Origin: Alkalibacillus almallahensis
Lineage (GTDB): Bacteria > Bacillota > Bacilli > Bacillales > Alkalibacillaceae
Assembly (NCBI RefSeq): GCF_011761495.1
Contig: NZ_JAASRU010000008.1
Coordinates: 88,348-152,347 of the forward strand
Direction of reading: 5' to 3'
Length of the DNA: 64,000 nt
Shown: positions 9,374 to 18,499 of the stretch, one piece after another
Position numbering within the stretch: position 1 is the first letter of the stretch
Layout of the letters: the number at the start of each line of letters is the position of its first letter
Position numbers and translations under genes: made by a program
The notes under the pieces: model-generated
Told to the model about the DNA's origin: nothing
The model's database searches: none
The model's input: only the letters and a program-made list of their open reading frames with translations

Positions 9374-9517
9374 GTGTCTAAAAAGCAAAATCAACCTCGC
9401 GCTCCTTATGCATCGAATCGACGCAAGAAAAACACATGGACAACAATTGTAATCTATCTTATGATTATCGCCATGCTTCTTAGCTCTCTTATGATGGGCG
9501 TCAGCATGTTCGTATAA
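9374..9517 (+). CDS. prli42: Prli42-like stressosome-associated mini-membrane protein
   Basis: A 47-residue gene starting with GTG 6 bases after AAAGGAGG. The N-terminus is basic and hydrophilic (SKKQNQPRAPYASNRRKK); the C-terminus is a single membrane helix ending MMGVSMFV. The arrangement, a basic tail followed by IVIYLMIIAMLLSSL and a terminal GVSMFV, matches what I recall of Prli42, the membrane anchor for the stressosome (RsbR complex) described in Listeria. It has its own promoter and terminator. The stressosome link is inferred from family likeness only. Confidence 0.72.
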   Translation: MSKKQNQPRAPYASNRRKKNTWTTIVIYLMIIAMLLSSLMMGVSMFV

Positions 9518-9528
9518 ATCAAATTCTC

Positions 9529-9557
9529 AAGTCATAGCTATTGCTATGGCTTTTTTA
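9529..9557 (+). terminator. Terminator of the Prli42-like gene
   Basis: AGTCATAGC pairs with GCTATGGCT around a TATT loop and is followed by six T residues, 12 bases after the stop. Confidence 0.8.
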
Positions 9558-9637
9558 TTAGCTAATAGAAAATAAATACGAGCTTTTTGAGATCATCATC
9601 ACAAATTGGACACATATTTTTTAATGAAGTGGTTATT

Positions 9638-9667
9638 TTGTCTTAGATTCGGGAATGACGATATTAT
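9638..9667 (+). promoter_or_regulatory. Possible promoter of the RND transporter gene
   Basis: TTGTCT, 18 bases, TATTAT, about 35 bases before the start codon, in a very AT-rich stretch. No clear operator was seen. Confidence 0.4.
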
Positions 9668-9700
9668 ATTAAAATATTTTCACATCAAGGAGTTGGAAAC

Positions 9701-12700
9701 ATGGCATTTTGGCTAAAACGGTATAAAATGATTTTCTTATTTTTCGTCCTATTATTAATTGTTGGTATTTATACATTCTTTAATTTACCTCAGCGTGATT
9801 TTCCAGAAACACCTGTCAATCAAGTAACAATTTCAACCCCCTCTCCTGGAGCATCTCCAGTAGAAGTTGAACAAAATATAACAACCTTGATCGAGAGTGA
9901 AGTCAGTCAATTGGATGGGGTTGATTCTTATCAATCGACATCTACTCGTGGATTTTCAAATATAATACTGTCGTTAGAGGATAGCACGAATGAAGCTGAG
10001 CTCGTCGCTGACCTGAATCAACAGATTAGCTCTCTAGACCTACCTGATTATGCATTAGAGACAAATGTTGAAGCTGTTAATTTAGAAACACCAAGTCAAT
10101 CTTATTATTTCACAGCTTCTGAACGCGATCAGTTATATAATTTACAAGATACACAGCAAGAATGGCAAGATCGTTTAAAATCCATTTCTGGTGTGGCTTC
10201 TGTTGAGTTTAATGGCTTAGAAGAAGAACAAGTGGTTATAAATTTAGAGCCTGAAGCCTTGCAAGAGAATCAAATTCAATTCCAAAATGTCTTAACTGCA
10301 CTAGAAGAAGAATGGCGACCAACACCAATGGGCCAAATTCAAACGGAAGATGGATATGAAACTTTGACGATTGATCACTATGAATCAATCAGTGAAATTA
10401 ATAATACGACTATTCCTTCGCAAAACGGGTCAGTTCCACTCAGTGAATTAGCTACCATTGATCAAGAACCTGTTGAACAACCAGACTTTGTCAGTTATCA
10501 AGGAGAAACAGCAATCAATTTGACCGTTTATTTAGAAAGTGGTGAAGATATACCATCAGTTAGCAAGCAAGTCGATGATGAAGTTCAAAAACTTGCTTCT
10601 GACTTACCTGAAAATATTAGCTTTCATCATTATTTCGATCAATCTTCATTTATTTCTAATATTTTTGATGATTTATTTTTATCATTAGCAATTGCTGTGA
10701 TTGCCGTCATTTTAACAACGACATTAGGCTTAACCTGGATTGGTTCGTTAGTTGTTGCAATAGCTATTCCAAGCTCACTAATACTAGCACTGATTCCGCT
10801 TCCGTTCTTGGATGTAACGTTAAATCAAATCTCCGTCATCGGAGCGATCATTGCACTCGGGATTTTAGTCGATGACTCCATTGTACTGAACGATAATATC
10901 GAGAGACGTTTTCGACTTGGAGATGATCCATTAAAAGGAACTTTAACGGGGATTAAAGAAGTTCGCAATTCAATCTTAACGTCAACATTAGCCATTGTGT
11001 TTACCTTTTCACCATTAATCTTCTTGTCAGGTGCAAATGGCGCTTTTATCCGGGCATTACCTAGTGTATTAATCGCGACCATAATTGCCTCAACGATCGT
11101 TGCGTTAACATTAGTGCCAGCGATTCGCTACGTACAATATAAACACAAACGTAAAACAATCAAAGCTAACCCAGGTTTACTCGGCACTTGGTTAAATCAT
11201 GGCGCAAGATGGTATGCTCATAACTTAGTTAAAAAATTAATTCGCATACCTAAACGGACAGTTGCATTAGGGCTAGTCCTCACAACTGGTCTATTTGCTT
11301 TAGTGGTATGGACACCTTTTGAATTCTTTCCTGCCGCAGATCGTGAGGAAGTGACAATTGACGTATCATTAAACAATGGTCTAACGAAAGAAGACACATA
11401 TGAGACCTTGCAACAAATTGAATCAGACTTAACTCAAAGTAATGAACCCATTAAAGATATTAGCCTGTTCACAAGTGGTAGTGCCCCACAACTATTCACG
11501 CAAGGACAAGGAAATACAGGTGAAGAAACTGGCCGATTATATGTCCGAATCGACACTTCAGAAACGAATGCTGAAGCTTTTAAAGAAAAATGGGAACCTG
11601 CGTTACGCAGTAACTATGAGGATGCCACGATCTTTATAGAGACAATTGAACAAGGACCGCCTTCAGGTGCACCTTTAACCGTTACGATTGAAGGAAATAA
11701 TCTAGAAGAAATGATTAACCTAAGAGATCAGTATAACGAGCGATTAAGAGAAGAAGGTGCTAATCTTGTCGTTGATAATGTTGGAAACTTAACAGATCAA
11801 ACGGTTTATCAACCGAACCGCGAATTATTGAATGACTATCAAATTTCAATTGAAAGTATCAATCAACAGTTAGCATTAAGAACAACAGGCACCCCTTTTA
11901 TGACTATTAATGATGGTCTAGAACAGTATGATGTTCAACTTTACCTTAATCGTTTACAAGACGATGAAACGCTTGACTTAGATGAAATTGTTATTCCAGT
12001 TAATTCGAATGATGGCCCACCTGTTGTACCTGCTTCAGAACTGATCGAAGCAGAGTCAGAAGAAGTCATTCCAACCATCTATCACGAAGATGGTGATCGT
12101 ACGATAACAATTAGAGCTTATGCAGATGACACAGCTCCTATTAAAGAAGCGATCCAACCAGATATAGATGAATTCAATCAATCACATGAAGAGCTTTCGT
12201 TATCAACTGGAGCTGAAACAGATAGTCAGGACAGCTTCTTCACAGAAATTATCGTTATCTTCTCGATTGTAATTTTATTAGTCTATTTACTGATTGCCTT
12301 CCAATTCAACTCATTATCTATGCCGTTTTTAATTTTGATTTCGGTATATCTAGCTATAGCTGGGGCAATTTTAGGATTATTCGTTACACAAACTCCGATC
12401 AGCTTCTTAGCAGTAACGGGTATGGTTTCGTTAACTGGTATTGTTGTCAGAAATTCATTAGTTCTTGTTGATTTCATTGAACAATCCATCGCTTCCAATG
12501 AAACAATGAGTGAAGCAGTGATTAATGCTGCAGAAGCAAGATTTAAACCAATTATTCTAACAACGATCACCTCCATTGTAGCCTTAACACCAGTCGCATT
12601 AGGTGGGGATGCATTATTTAAACCACTTGCCATAACCATTATAGCTGGGATTATGTTCTCAACTGTATTAACCTTAATCTTAGTCCCTGTGTTATATATC

Positions 12701-12733
12701 ATCTTTAATAAAAGACGCTACAAGACGTCATAA
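9701..12733 (+). CDS. RND-family efflux transporter (SwrC/AcrB-like)
   Basis: A 1010-residue proton-driven transporter with the classical RND layout: a first membrane helix (residues 10-28), a large extracytoplasmic loop, a block of helices near 325-480, a second large loop, and a final block near 850-1005. The proton-relay motif GILVDDSIVLNDNIERR lies near residue 390. B. subtilis SwrC (YerP, surfactin resistance) is the closest well-known Gram-positive relative. No membrane-fusion partner gene is adjacent. It stands alone between its own promoter and terminator and is absent from this place in B. subtilis, so it is accessory here. Its substrates are unknown. Confidence 0.9.
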   Translation: MAFWLKRYKMIFLFFVLLLIVGIYTFFNLPQRDFPETPVNQVTISTPSPGASPVEVEQNITTLIESEVSQLDGVDSYQSTSTRGFSNIILSLEDSTNEAELVADLNQQISSLDLPDYALETNVEAVNLETPSQSYYFTASERDQLYNLQDTQQEWQDRLKSISGVASVEFNGLEEEQVVINLEPEALQENQIQFQNVLTALEEEWRPTPMGQIQTEDGYETLTIDHYESISEINNTTIPSQNGSVPLSELATIDQEPVEQPDFVSYQGETAINLTVYLESGEDIPSVSKQVDDEVQKLASDLPENISFHHYFDQSSFISNIFDDLFLSLAIAVIAVILTTTLGLTWIGSLVVAIAIPSSLILALIPLPFLDVTLNQISVIGAIIALGILVDDSIVLNDNIERRFRLGDDPLKGTLTGIKEVRNSILTSTLAIVFTFSPLIFLSGANGAFIRALPSVLIATIIASTIVALTLVPAIRYVQYKHKRKTIKANPGLLGTWLNHGARWYAHNLVKKLIRIPKRTVALGLVLTTGLFALVVWTPFEFFPAADREEVTIDVSLNNGLTKEDTYETLQQIESDLTQSNEPIKDISLFTSGSAPQLFTQGQGNTGEETGRLYVRIDTSETNAEAFKEKWEPALRSNYEDATIFIETIEQGPPSGAPLTVTIEGNNLEEMINLRDQYNERLREEGANLVVDNVGNLTDQTVYQPNRELLNDYQISIESINQQLALRTTGTPFMTINDGLEQYDVQLYLNRLQDDETLDLDEIVIPVNSNDGPPVVPASELIEAESEEVIPTIYHEDGDRTITIRAYADDTAPIKEAIQPDIDEFNQSHEELSLSTGAETDSQDSFFTEIIVIFSIVILLVYLLIAFQFNSLSMPFLILISVYLAIAGAILGLFVTQTPISFLAVTGMVSLTGIVVRNSLVLVDFIEQSIASNETMSEAVINAAEARFKPIILTTITSIVALTPVALGGDALFKPLAITIIAGIMFSTVLTLILVPVLYIIFNKRRYKTS

Positions 12734-12738
12734 TTAAA

Positions 12739-12771
12739 GAAGGGTTGCTGGAGTTTCCAGCAACCCTTTTT
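12739..12771 (+). terminator. Terminator of the RND transporter gene
   Basis: AGGGTTGCTGG pairs with CCAGCAACCCT and is followed by TTTTTAT. Confidence 0.88.
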
Positions 12772-12901
12772 ATATGTCATATAGTTTGGTTAACCTTATT
12801 GAAGTAAATATACAAAAAGTGGAATTCATGATAAACTTCACTCATCTTATTTCTAGCCATATTTTTTATTAATATGATTATCATAAGGAGGTTGATTTCA
12901 A

Positions 12902-13186
12902 TTGAAAACCATTTACATTCATATTCTAAATATCTTGGCCTTTATAGCACTAATTGTCTTTAACTTGTTCGCTTATTTGGGTATGAACTTCACTCCACAA
13001 AATGAACCTTACATAGCGGAATATACTTTTTTAGCGAGTTTTTATTTCATCTTAGCGCTATTTTACTATCTACAACTAAAGCAAACCTCTCTCAAATCAC
13101 TTCTAGTCATCATTATTGTTGAGTTACTCCTTCTAATTACGTGGAGTTATTTCGGAAACACTCTTCTAGAAAGCTTGATTGAATAA
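12902..13186 (+). CDS. Small membrane protein of unknown function
   Basis: A 94-residue protein starting with TTG, 10 bases after AAGGAGG. It is almost entirely membrane: helices at about 8-27, 43-60 and 66-86 with short polar loops (NFTPQNEPYIAEY and LKQTS). I do not recognise the family. It has its own leader after the RND terminator and is the last plus-strand gene before the convergent yqjA, so it is probably a single-gene unit. Confidence 0.65.
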   Translation: MKTIYIHILNILAFIALIVFNLFAYLGMNFTPQNEPYIAEYTFLASFYFILALFYYLQLKQTSLKSLLVIIIVELLLLITWSYFGNTLLESLIE

Positions 13187-13299
13187 AGACCATGAATTCT
13201 TATTAATTGATTCACTAAAAGAAATGAGGATGGTACAAAAAGATATTCAGCACCACAAAAGACGAGTGTTTAAAATAATTATGGGTAAGCAGTAATTAA

Positions 13300-13422
13300 G
13301 CGGAATCAAAACGCGTAGACTCCTGCGGGAACAGCACGAGTCTCAAGACCCCGCAAGCCCCGTTTTTGGGGCTGAGGAGGCTTGAGCCGTGCCCGCGGAA
13401 AGCGAAGCGTTTTGATGGAGCG
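13300..13422 (+). repeat. GC-rich dispersed structured element, copy 2 (shorter variant)
   Basis: The core GACTCCTGCGGGAACAGCAC...GAGTCTCAAGACCCCGCA...GAGGAGGCTTGAGCC...CCGCGGAAAGCG matches the two longer copies at 1874-2037 and 43075-43237, but the flanks differ. Here the ends form their own inverted repeat (ATCAAAACGC at 13306 and GCGTTTTGAT near 13406), and the centre has a CCCCGTTTTTGGGG hairpin. It occupies most of the 13187-13547 gap; the rest of that gap holds a terminator. Confidence 0.85.
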
Positions 13423-13435
13423 TCATTCAAACAGA

Positions 13436-13477
13436 AAACCCGAAAGATTTATTTTTTAATTAAATCTTTCGGGTTTC
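13436..13477. terminator. Bidirectional terminator between the small membrane protein gene and yqjA
   Basis: AAACCCGAAAGATTT pairs perfectly with AAATCTTTCGGGTTT across an AT loop, in a convergent gap. Confidence 0.85.
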
Positions 13478-13547
13478 TACAATGCATTATTAACTTTTGT
13501 CTCAGCTTAATTTTATTAGCTTAACTATATATTTGAAGTCTTTCTTG

Positions 13548-14507
13548 TTATATATCACTCTTTTTAAATGATCGTTTTAAAATGAGATATTGCTCAATCT
13601 CATTAAGTAATAAATATAAGTTAGCACGGTCTTCAAATGTTTGCCTGTCATGTGGCAAAGGTTCTTCATTAAACTGCTGTCGGATCTCTTTTAATGAATC
13701 TAAATACTTAACCGCTGTATTCCCTGGATGAACATGAGTTGCAAGATCCTCAAATAATTGACCAATATAATGATATTCATCTTGTGACGCGTCAATCCGA
13801 CTAATTAACGGTAACATACGCTCTAAAATATCAAACTGTTTTTCTCGCATATGAAAATAATGATAAAACGGGTGGTGCCTCCGTAACAAATGGTTCTCAA
13901 CATCTCTCGAAGCTAATTGGTTAGCCTTTTCTAACAACTGAGCTGTTTCAGTAATTTCTTGGCCTGACCAATGATAATCGCCTGTCTTTAAATAATTAGC
14001 AATTTCTTGTAGGATAATCGCAAAATTATCCTCTAACTGATTGCGAATTTTCACCAACTCAGAATCAAGACTTGGCATATACATATTTAATAATAGAGCT
14101 ACACCCAAACCAATTGAAATCAAAATAATCTCATTAGCGACTAGAGAAAAAGTCAGTTGCCCAGCCCCATAAATATGCAACATAATAACCGAACTAGTCA
14201 CAACCCCTTCTGTGATTTGCAATCGAACTGTGATTGGAATAAATATGATTAAGACTAAACCAAATACAACTGGATTATAACCAATTAATTCAAATAACAA
14301 TCCTGATACTAAAATTGCTATAACACAGGCATAGAAACGGTACCAAGCACTTTGTATCGATCGTTGACGTGTGACTTGGATACATAGAATCGTTAAAATC
14401 GCTGCACTAATAGCATTTTCCAACTGTAGAGCATTTGCTAGCACGATTGAAATCGGTGCACCAATCGCTGTTTTGATTGTTCTAGACCCGATTTTAAACA
14501 TTCTCAT
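13548..14507 (-). CDS. yqjA: YqjA-type aromatic-acid exporter-like membrane protein
   Basis: A 319-residue protein with an N-terminal membrane half (several helices between residues 15 and 155, beginning IKTAIGAPISIVLANAL) and a soluble helical C-terminal half (about 160-319). This is the layout of the aromatic acid exporter / FUSC-like family to which B. subtilis YqjA belongs, and it lies beside brxB as in B. subtilis. Transport of aromatic acids is a family inference, not shown. It is apparently transcribed alone. Confidence 0.75.
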   Translation of the reverse strand: MRMFKIGSRTIKTAIGAPISIVLANALQLENAISAAILTILCIQVTRQRSIQSAWYRFYACVIAILVSGLLFELIGYNPVVFGLVLIIFIPITVRLQITEGVVTSSVIMLHIYGAGQLTFSLVANEIILISIGLGVALLLNMYMPSLDSELVKIRNQLEDNFAIILQEIANYLKTGDYHWSGQEITETAQLLEKANQLASRDVENHLLRRHHPFYHYFHMREKQFDILERMLPLISRIDASQDEYHYIGQLFEDLATHVHPGNTAVKYLDSLKEIRQQFNEEPLPHDRQTFEDRANLYLLLNEIEQYLILKRSFKKSDI

Positions 14508-14572
14508 GCCTCTTTCTAAAGTGAATTTCTTCTTCTATCATATATGTCTTATTCAAGATTATAAAGCAAAAA

Positions 14573-14603
14573 TAAAAAGGTGGCTATTAACCACCTTTTT
14601 ATT
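14573..14603 (-). terminator. Terminator of brxB
   Basis: AAAAAGGTGG pairs with CCACCTTTTT around CTATTAA, 5 bases after the brxB stop; T-rich on both sides. Confidence 0.8.
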
Positions 14604-14607
14604 GTTA

Positions 14608-15039
14608 TTAGTATTCTTCACAATGTTGATCAAAGATTGTTTGTAACTGTTGAACAACTTCCATTGGTGTTGAGCTTTCAATTTCATGACGTTCAACCAT
14701 TGTTACAAGTTGACCATCTTTCATTAATGCAAATGATGGTGAAGATGGTGGATACCCTTCAAAGTAACCTCTTGCCTTCTCTGTTGCATCACGATCTTGT
14801 CCAGCAAAAACTGTTACAAGATGATCTGGTCTATAATCATAATGAATAGCACTTGATGCAGCTGGACGAGCAACGCCACCAGCACAACCACAAATTGAGT
14901 TAACTGCAACTAATGTTGTTCCTTCACGTGATAATGCCTGATCAACGTCCTCGGGTGTTTTCAATTCTTCATAGCCTGCATCAGCAATTTCTGAACGTGC
15001 TTGTTCGACGAAATCCTGCATATATAAATTAAAATCCAT
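14608..15039 (-). CDS. brxB: Bacilliredoxin BrxB (YqiW)
   Basis: A 143-residue thioredoxin-like protein with the bacilliredoxin CGC active site at residues 50-52 ([14 protein letters not shown]). It removes bacillithiol from protein thiols in Bacillaceae. Length and the surrounding conserved segments ([27 protein letters not shown]) match YqiW. It lies downstream of the bkd operon but behind that operon's own terminator, so it is separately transcribed. Its presence implies a bacillithiol-using host. Confidence 0.93.
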   Translation of the reverse strand: MDFNLYMQDFVEQARSEIADAGYEELKTPEDVDQALSREGTTLVAVNSICGCAGGVARPAASSAIHYDYRPDHLVTVFAGQDRDATEKARGYFEGYPPSSPSFALMKDGQLVTMVERHEIESSTPMEVVQQLQTIFDQHCEEY

Positions 15040-15136
15040 ATTATACGCCTCCCCTATCTTTAAAACTCTACCTATATACTATCAACAAATGGAAGTCGTT
15101 TCAAATTGTTTAACTTCAAAATTTTTAATCTACAAA

Positions 15137-15171
15137 AAAGAAACACATCTTCAGTTGAGATGTGTTTCTTT
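15137..15171 (-). terminator. Terminator of the bkd operon
   Basis: AAAGAAACACATCT pairs with AGATGTGTTTCTTT immediately after the bkdB stop. Confidence 0.88.
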
Positions 15172-15179
15172 AGTAATAA

Positions 15180-16451
15180 TTAATAAATAGAAGTATTATC
15201 CTCTGTCATATTTTCAAGAATCTCTTTCACACGTTGTAAGAACTGGCCACAGATTAGACCGTCCAATACTCGGTGATCAAGTGATAAACATAAGTTAACC
15301 ATGTCACGGGCACCGAACATGCCGTCCATATAAACAGGTCGCTTCACAATTGATTCGACTTGTAAAATAGCTGCTTGTGGGTGATTAATGACACCCATGG
15401 ACTGGACTGAACCAAATGAGCCTGTATTATTGACTGTAAATGTACCACCTGACATATCTTCATTCGTCAGTTTACCGTCACGTGCTTTCGCAGCCAATTC
15501 TACAATATCTTTGGCTATGCCTTTAACACTTTTATCATCAGCATTCTTAATAACAGGGACGAATAATTGATTATCACTAGCTACTGCAATCGATAAGTTA
15601 ATATCTTTCTTCTGAATGATTTTATCGTCTGCCCACATACTGTTAAGCTCAGGGAATTCTTTTAATGCTTGAGCAACAGCTTTAACAAAGAAAGCGAAAT
15701 ACGTTAGTGAATAACCTTCTTTTTGTTTAAACTCTGTTTTCTTCTGCTCACGTAATTGAACTAGATTGGTCACGTCAACTTCAACCATCATCCAAGCATG
15801 TGGAATCTCAGTTGTTGATTTAACCATGTTTTGCGCGATCGCTTTACGAACACCAGAGACAGGAACTTCAACATCACCAGTTTGAGCACTTGGTGCAGGT
15901 GCTTGACTAGGCTTAGTAGCTTGAGACGTTGATTTTTCTGTTGTGCTTGTTGTTTGTGCTGGTTCTTGTGAAGCCTGAGGAACTTCACCAGATTCGACGA
16001 TCGCTTCGATATCTTTACGTGTAATACGTCCCCCTTTGCCTGAACCAGTCACTTGATTTAAATCAATATCATGTTCCTGAGCCATCTTAAGGACTGCTGG
16101 TGAATAACGCTTTTTCATCGATTGGTCTGTTTGTGACGTTTCTGCTGGCTGTTCACCTTGTTCAGAACTTGTTTCGTCACCTGAACCTGATGAAGCCTCA
16201 GATGCCCCACCTTCTACTTCTATATAAGCTATAAGGCCACCAACTTCAATTGTATCGCCTTCACTTGCTACGAGTTCGGTAATTTTACCTGAAAAAGATG
16301 ATGGCACTTCAGCGTTTACTTTATCGGTCATGACTTCAGCGATGGGATCATACTTGTTTACTTGATCGCCAGCACTGACTAGCCACGAGCTAATCGTACC
16401 TTCTGTTACACTCTCACCTAACTGAGGCATCTCTACCTTTTCGACCGACAT
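15180..16451 (-). CDS. bkdB: Branched-chain keto-acid dehydrogenase E2 (lipoamide acyltransferase)
   Basis: A 423-residue E2 core subunit. The lipoyl domain (1-77) has the lipoylated Lys in VMTDKVNAEVPS near residue 44. An Ala/Glu/Ser-rich linker follows, then a peripheral subunit-binding domain near 114-150 (YSPAVLKMAQEHDIDL), a second flexible linker rich in Gln, Thr and Ala, and the catalytic domain from about 195, ending with the DHRVLDG active-site motif. It transfers branched acyl groups to CoA, feeding energy metabolism and branched-chain fatty-acid primers. It is the last gene of the operon. Confidence 0.94.
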   Translation of the reverse strand: MSVEKVEMPQLGESVTEGTISSWLVSAGDQVNKYDPIAEVMTDKVNAEVPSSFSGKITELVASEGDTIEVGGLIAYIEVEGGASEASSGSGDETSSEQGEQPAETSQTDQSMKKRYSPAVLKMAQEHDIDLNQVTGSGKGGRITRKDIEAIVESGEVPQASQEPAQTTSTTEKSTSQATKPSQAPAPSAQTGDVEVPVSGVRKAIAQNMVKSTTEIPHAWMMVEVDVTNLVQLREQKKTEFKQKEGYSLTYFAFFVKAVAQALKEFPELNSMWADDKIIQKKDINLSIAVASDNQLFVPVIKNADDKSVKGIAKDIVELAAKARDGKLTNEDMSGGTFTVNNTGSFGSVQSMGVINHPQAAILQVESIVKRPVYMDGMFGARDMVNLCLSLDHRVLDGLICGQFLQRVKEILENMTEDNTSIY

Positions 16452-16484
16452 GAATGACTACCTCCTTTGTTTTGCCTAAACCGC

Positions 16485-17468
16485 TTAAAATTCCGCTAGT
16501 TCACGCATTGCATTTTCCAATTTATCTGGATTAATCATAAAATACTTCTCCATTGTAGGAGCATAAGGCATTGATGGAACGTCTGGTCCTGCTAACCGTT
16601 GAACAGGCGAATCCAGATCAAATAGACAGTTTTCAGAGATAATAGCTGAGACCTCACTCATGATACTGCCTTCTTTGTTGTCTTCTGTCACAAGTAAGAC
16701 TTTACCTGTCTTTTTCGCTGCTTCAATGACTGCTTCTTGGTCTATTGGATAAACGGTACGTAAGTCTAAAATGTGAGAAGAAATCCCTTCTTCTTCTAAT
16801 TTTTCAGCTGCTTCTAATGCGAAATGAACGCCTAATCCATATGTGATGACCGTAATATCATCACCTTGTTTTTTAACGTCAGCTTTACCGATTGGTAATT
16901 CATAATCTTCTTCAGGTACTTCTCCTTTAATCAAACGATAAGCGCGTTTATGTTCAAAGAATAAAACAGGATCATCATCTCGAATAGCTGCTTTAAGTAA
17001 CCCTTTGACATCATGTGGTGTGGAAGGCATGACGATCTTAAGGCCTGGCTGATTAGCAAAGACGGCTTCTACGGATTGTGAGTGGTACAACGCACCATGT
17101 ACACCCCCACCATACGGAGCGCGAATCACCATTGGACAACTCCAATCATTATTTGAACGATAGCGAATACGTGATGCTTCTGAAATGATTTGGTTAACGG
17201 CTGGCATAATGAAATCGGCGAATTGCATTTCTGCAACAGGTCGTTTACCATACATTGCTGCACCAATGCCTACACCAGCAATAGCAGATTCCGTTAAAGG
17301 TGTGTCCATGACACGTGATTCACCAAATTGATCATATAATCCTTCAGTTGCTTTGAAAACGCCACCTTTTTTACCGACGTCTTCACCAAGTACAAATACG
17401 GAGTCATCACGTTCCATTTCATCTTTTAAAGCACTCGTAACGGCTTGAATATAAGACATAACTGCCAT
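16485..17468 (-). CDS. bkdAB: Branched-chain keto-acid dehydrogenase E1 beta
   Basis: A 327-residue E1 beta subunit. It has the transketolase-like pyrimidine-binding domain with FVLGEDVGKKGGVFKAT near residue 25, the TPLTESAIAGVGIGAAM segment, and the C-terminal domain with ILDLRTVYPID. Together with BkdAA it decarboxylates the keto-acids of Val, Leu and Ile using thiamine diphosphate. Only 2 bases separate it from bkdAA. Confidence 0.94.
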   Translation of the reverse strand: MAVMSYIQAVTSALKDEMERDDSVFVLGEDVGKKGGVFKATEGLYDQFGESRVMDTPLTESAIAGVGIGAAMYGKRPVAEMQFADFIMPAVNQIISEASRIRYRSNNDWSCPMVIRAPYGGGVHGALYHSQSVEAVFANQPGLKIVMPSTPHDVKGLLKAAIRDDDPVLFFEHKRAYRLIKGEVPEEDYELPIGKADVKKQGDDITVITYGLGVHFALEAAEKLEEEGISSHILDLRTVYPIDQEAVIEAAKKTGKVLLVTEDNKEGSIMSEVSAIISENCLFDLDSPVQRLAGPDVPSMPYAPTMEKYFMINPDKLENAMRELAEF

Positions 17469-17470
17469 GA

Positions 17471-18481
17471 TTATTCCCCTCCTTTTTCTGCATAAACATA
17501 CTTCAATGCATCTTCAGGTTCAGCATAAGGAGCATTCTCAGCTGCTTCTGTTGCTTCATTAATTTCATCATCAATTTCTTTATTTAAAGCTTGTTCCTTC
17601 TCTTCCGTTAATACGCCAACGTCACGTAAATATTGAGCAAACGAAATCAAGCTATCCTTTTGTTTCATTTCTTCTATTTCTTCTTCAGTACGATACGCTT
17701 TATCATTATCATCACTTGAATGGGCTGTTAAGCGTTCAGTCATTGCTTCGATTAACGTTGGTCCTTCTCCATTCATAGCACGATCATGAGCATCTTTTAC
17801 AACGCGATAAACTTCTAATGGGTCATTTCCATCAACTTGATAACCTGGCATACCGTAAGCAACGCCGCGGTCAGCTACTGATTCGCTTGAAATCTGACGT
17901 TCGAGCGGAACCGAAATGGCATATTTATTATTCTCAACCATCGTAATAACCGGCAGTTTATGAACACCAGCAAAGTTTAAACCTTCATGGAAATCGCCTT
18001 GATTGGAAGAGCCTTCACCTAACGTAACGAGTGAAGCAATATTTTCGCCATCCATTTTGGCTGCTAAAGCTATACCTACTGCATGAGGCAATTGTGTTGT
18101 AACAGGTGAAGAACCTGTTAAGATGCGATTTTTCTTTTGGCCGAAGTGACCAGGCATCTGCCGACCACCTGAGTTAGGATCTTCTGCTTTAGCAAAGGCT
18201 GCTAAAAATAGCTCGTGTGTTGTCATCCCAAATGCTAAAACAACTCCTAAATCTCGATAGTAAGGAGCTACATAATCCTTATCCAAATTAAGTGCATAGC
18301 TTGCACCAATTTGTGCGGCTTCTTGTCCTTGACACGAAATGACAAATGGAATTTTACCTGCTCGGTTCAATAGCCACATGCGTTCATCAATTTTACGCGC
18401 TAACAACATTGTGCGATACATATCGAGCACTTGCTCATCTGATAAGCCTAAATTTTGGTGGCGATTATCAACTTGACTCAT
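17471..18481 (-). CDS. bkdAA: Branched-chain keto-acid dehydrogenase E1 alpha
   Basis: A 336-residue thiamine-diphosphate-binding E1 alpha subunit. The cofactor motif runs from GEGSSNQGDFHEGLNFA to ENNKYAIS (residues about 154-190), and the phosphorylation-loop equivalent TAHSSDD is present, as in branched-chain rather than pyruvate E1. AGGAGG precedes the ATG by 9 bases. It follows lpdV by 18 bases. Confidence 0.94.
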   Translation of the reverse strand: MSQVDNRHQNLGLSDEQVLDMYRTMLLARKIDERMWLLNRAGKIPFVISCQGQEAAQIGASYALNLDKDYVAPYYRDLGVVLAFGMTTHELFLAAFAKAEDPNSGGRQMPGHFGQKKNRILTGSSPVTTQLPHAVGIALAAKMDGENIASLVTLGEGSSNQGDFHEGLNFAGVHKLPVITMVENNKYAISVPLERQISSESVADRGVAYGMPGYQVDGNDPLEVYRVVKDAHDRAMNGEGPTLIEAMTERLTAHSSDDNDKAYRTEEEIEEMKQKDSLISFAQYLRDVGVLTEEKEQALNKEIDDEINEATEAAENAPYAEPEDALKYVYAEKGGE

Positions 18482-18499
18482 AGAATAACCTCCTTATTC

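Noticed and set aside
12283..12702. 139-codon minus-strand frame
   Set aside because: Antisense to the RND transporter's last membrane block; composition reflects the complementary strand only.
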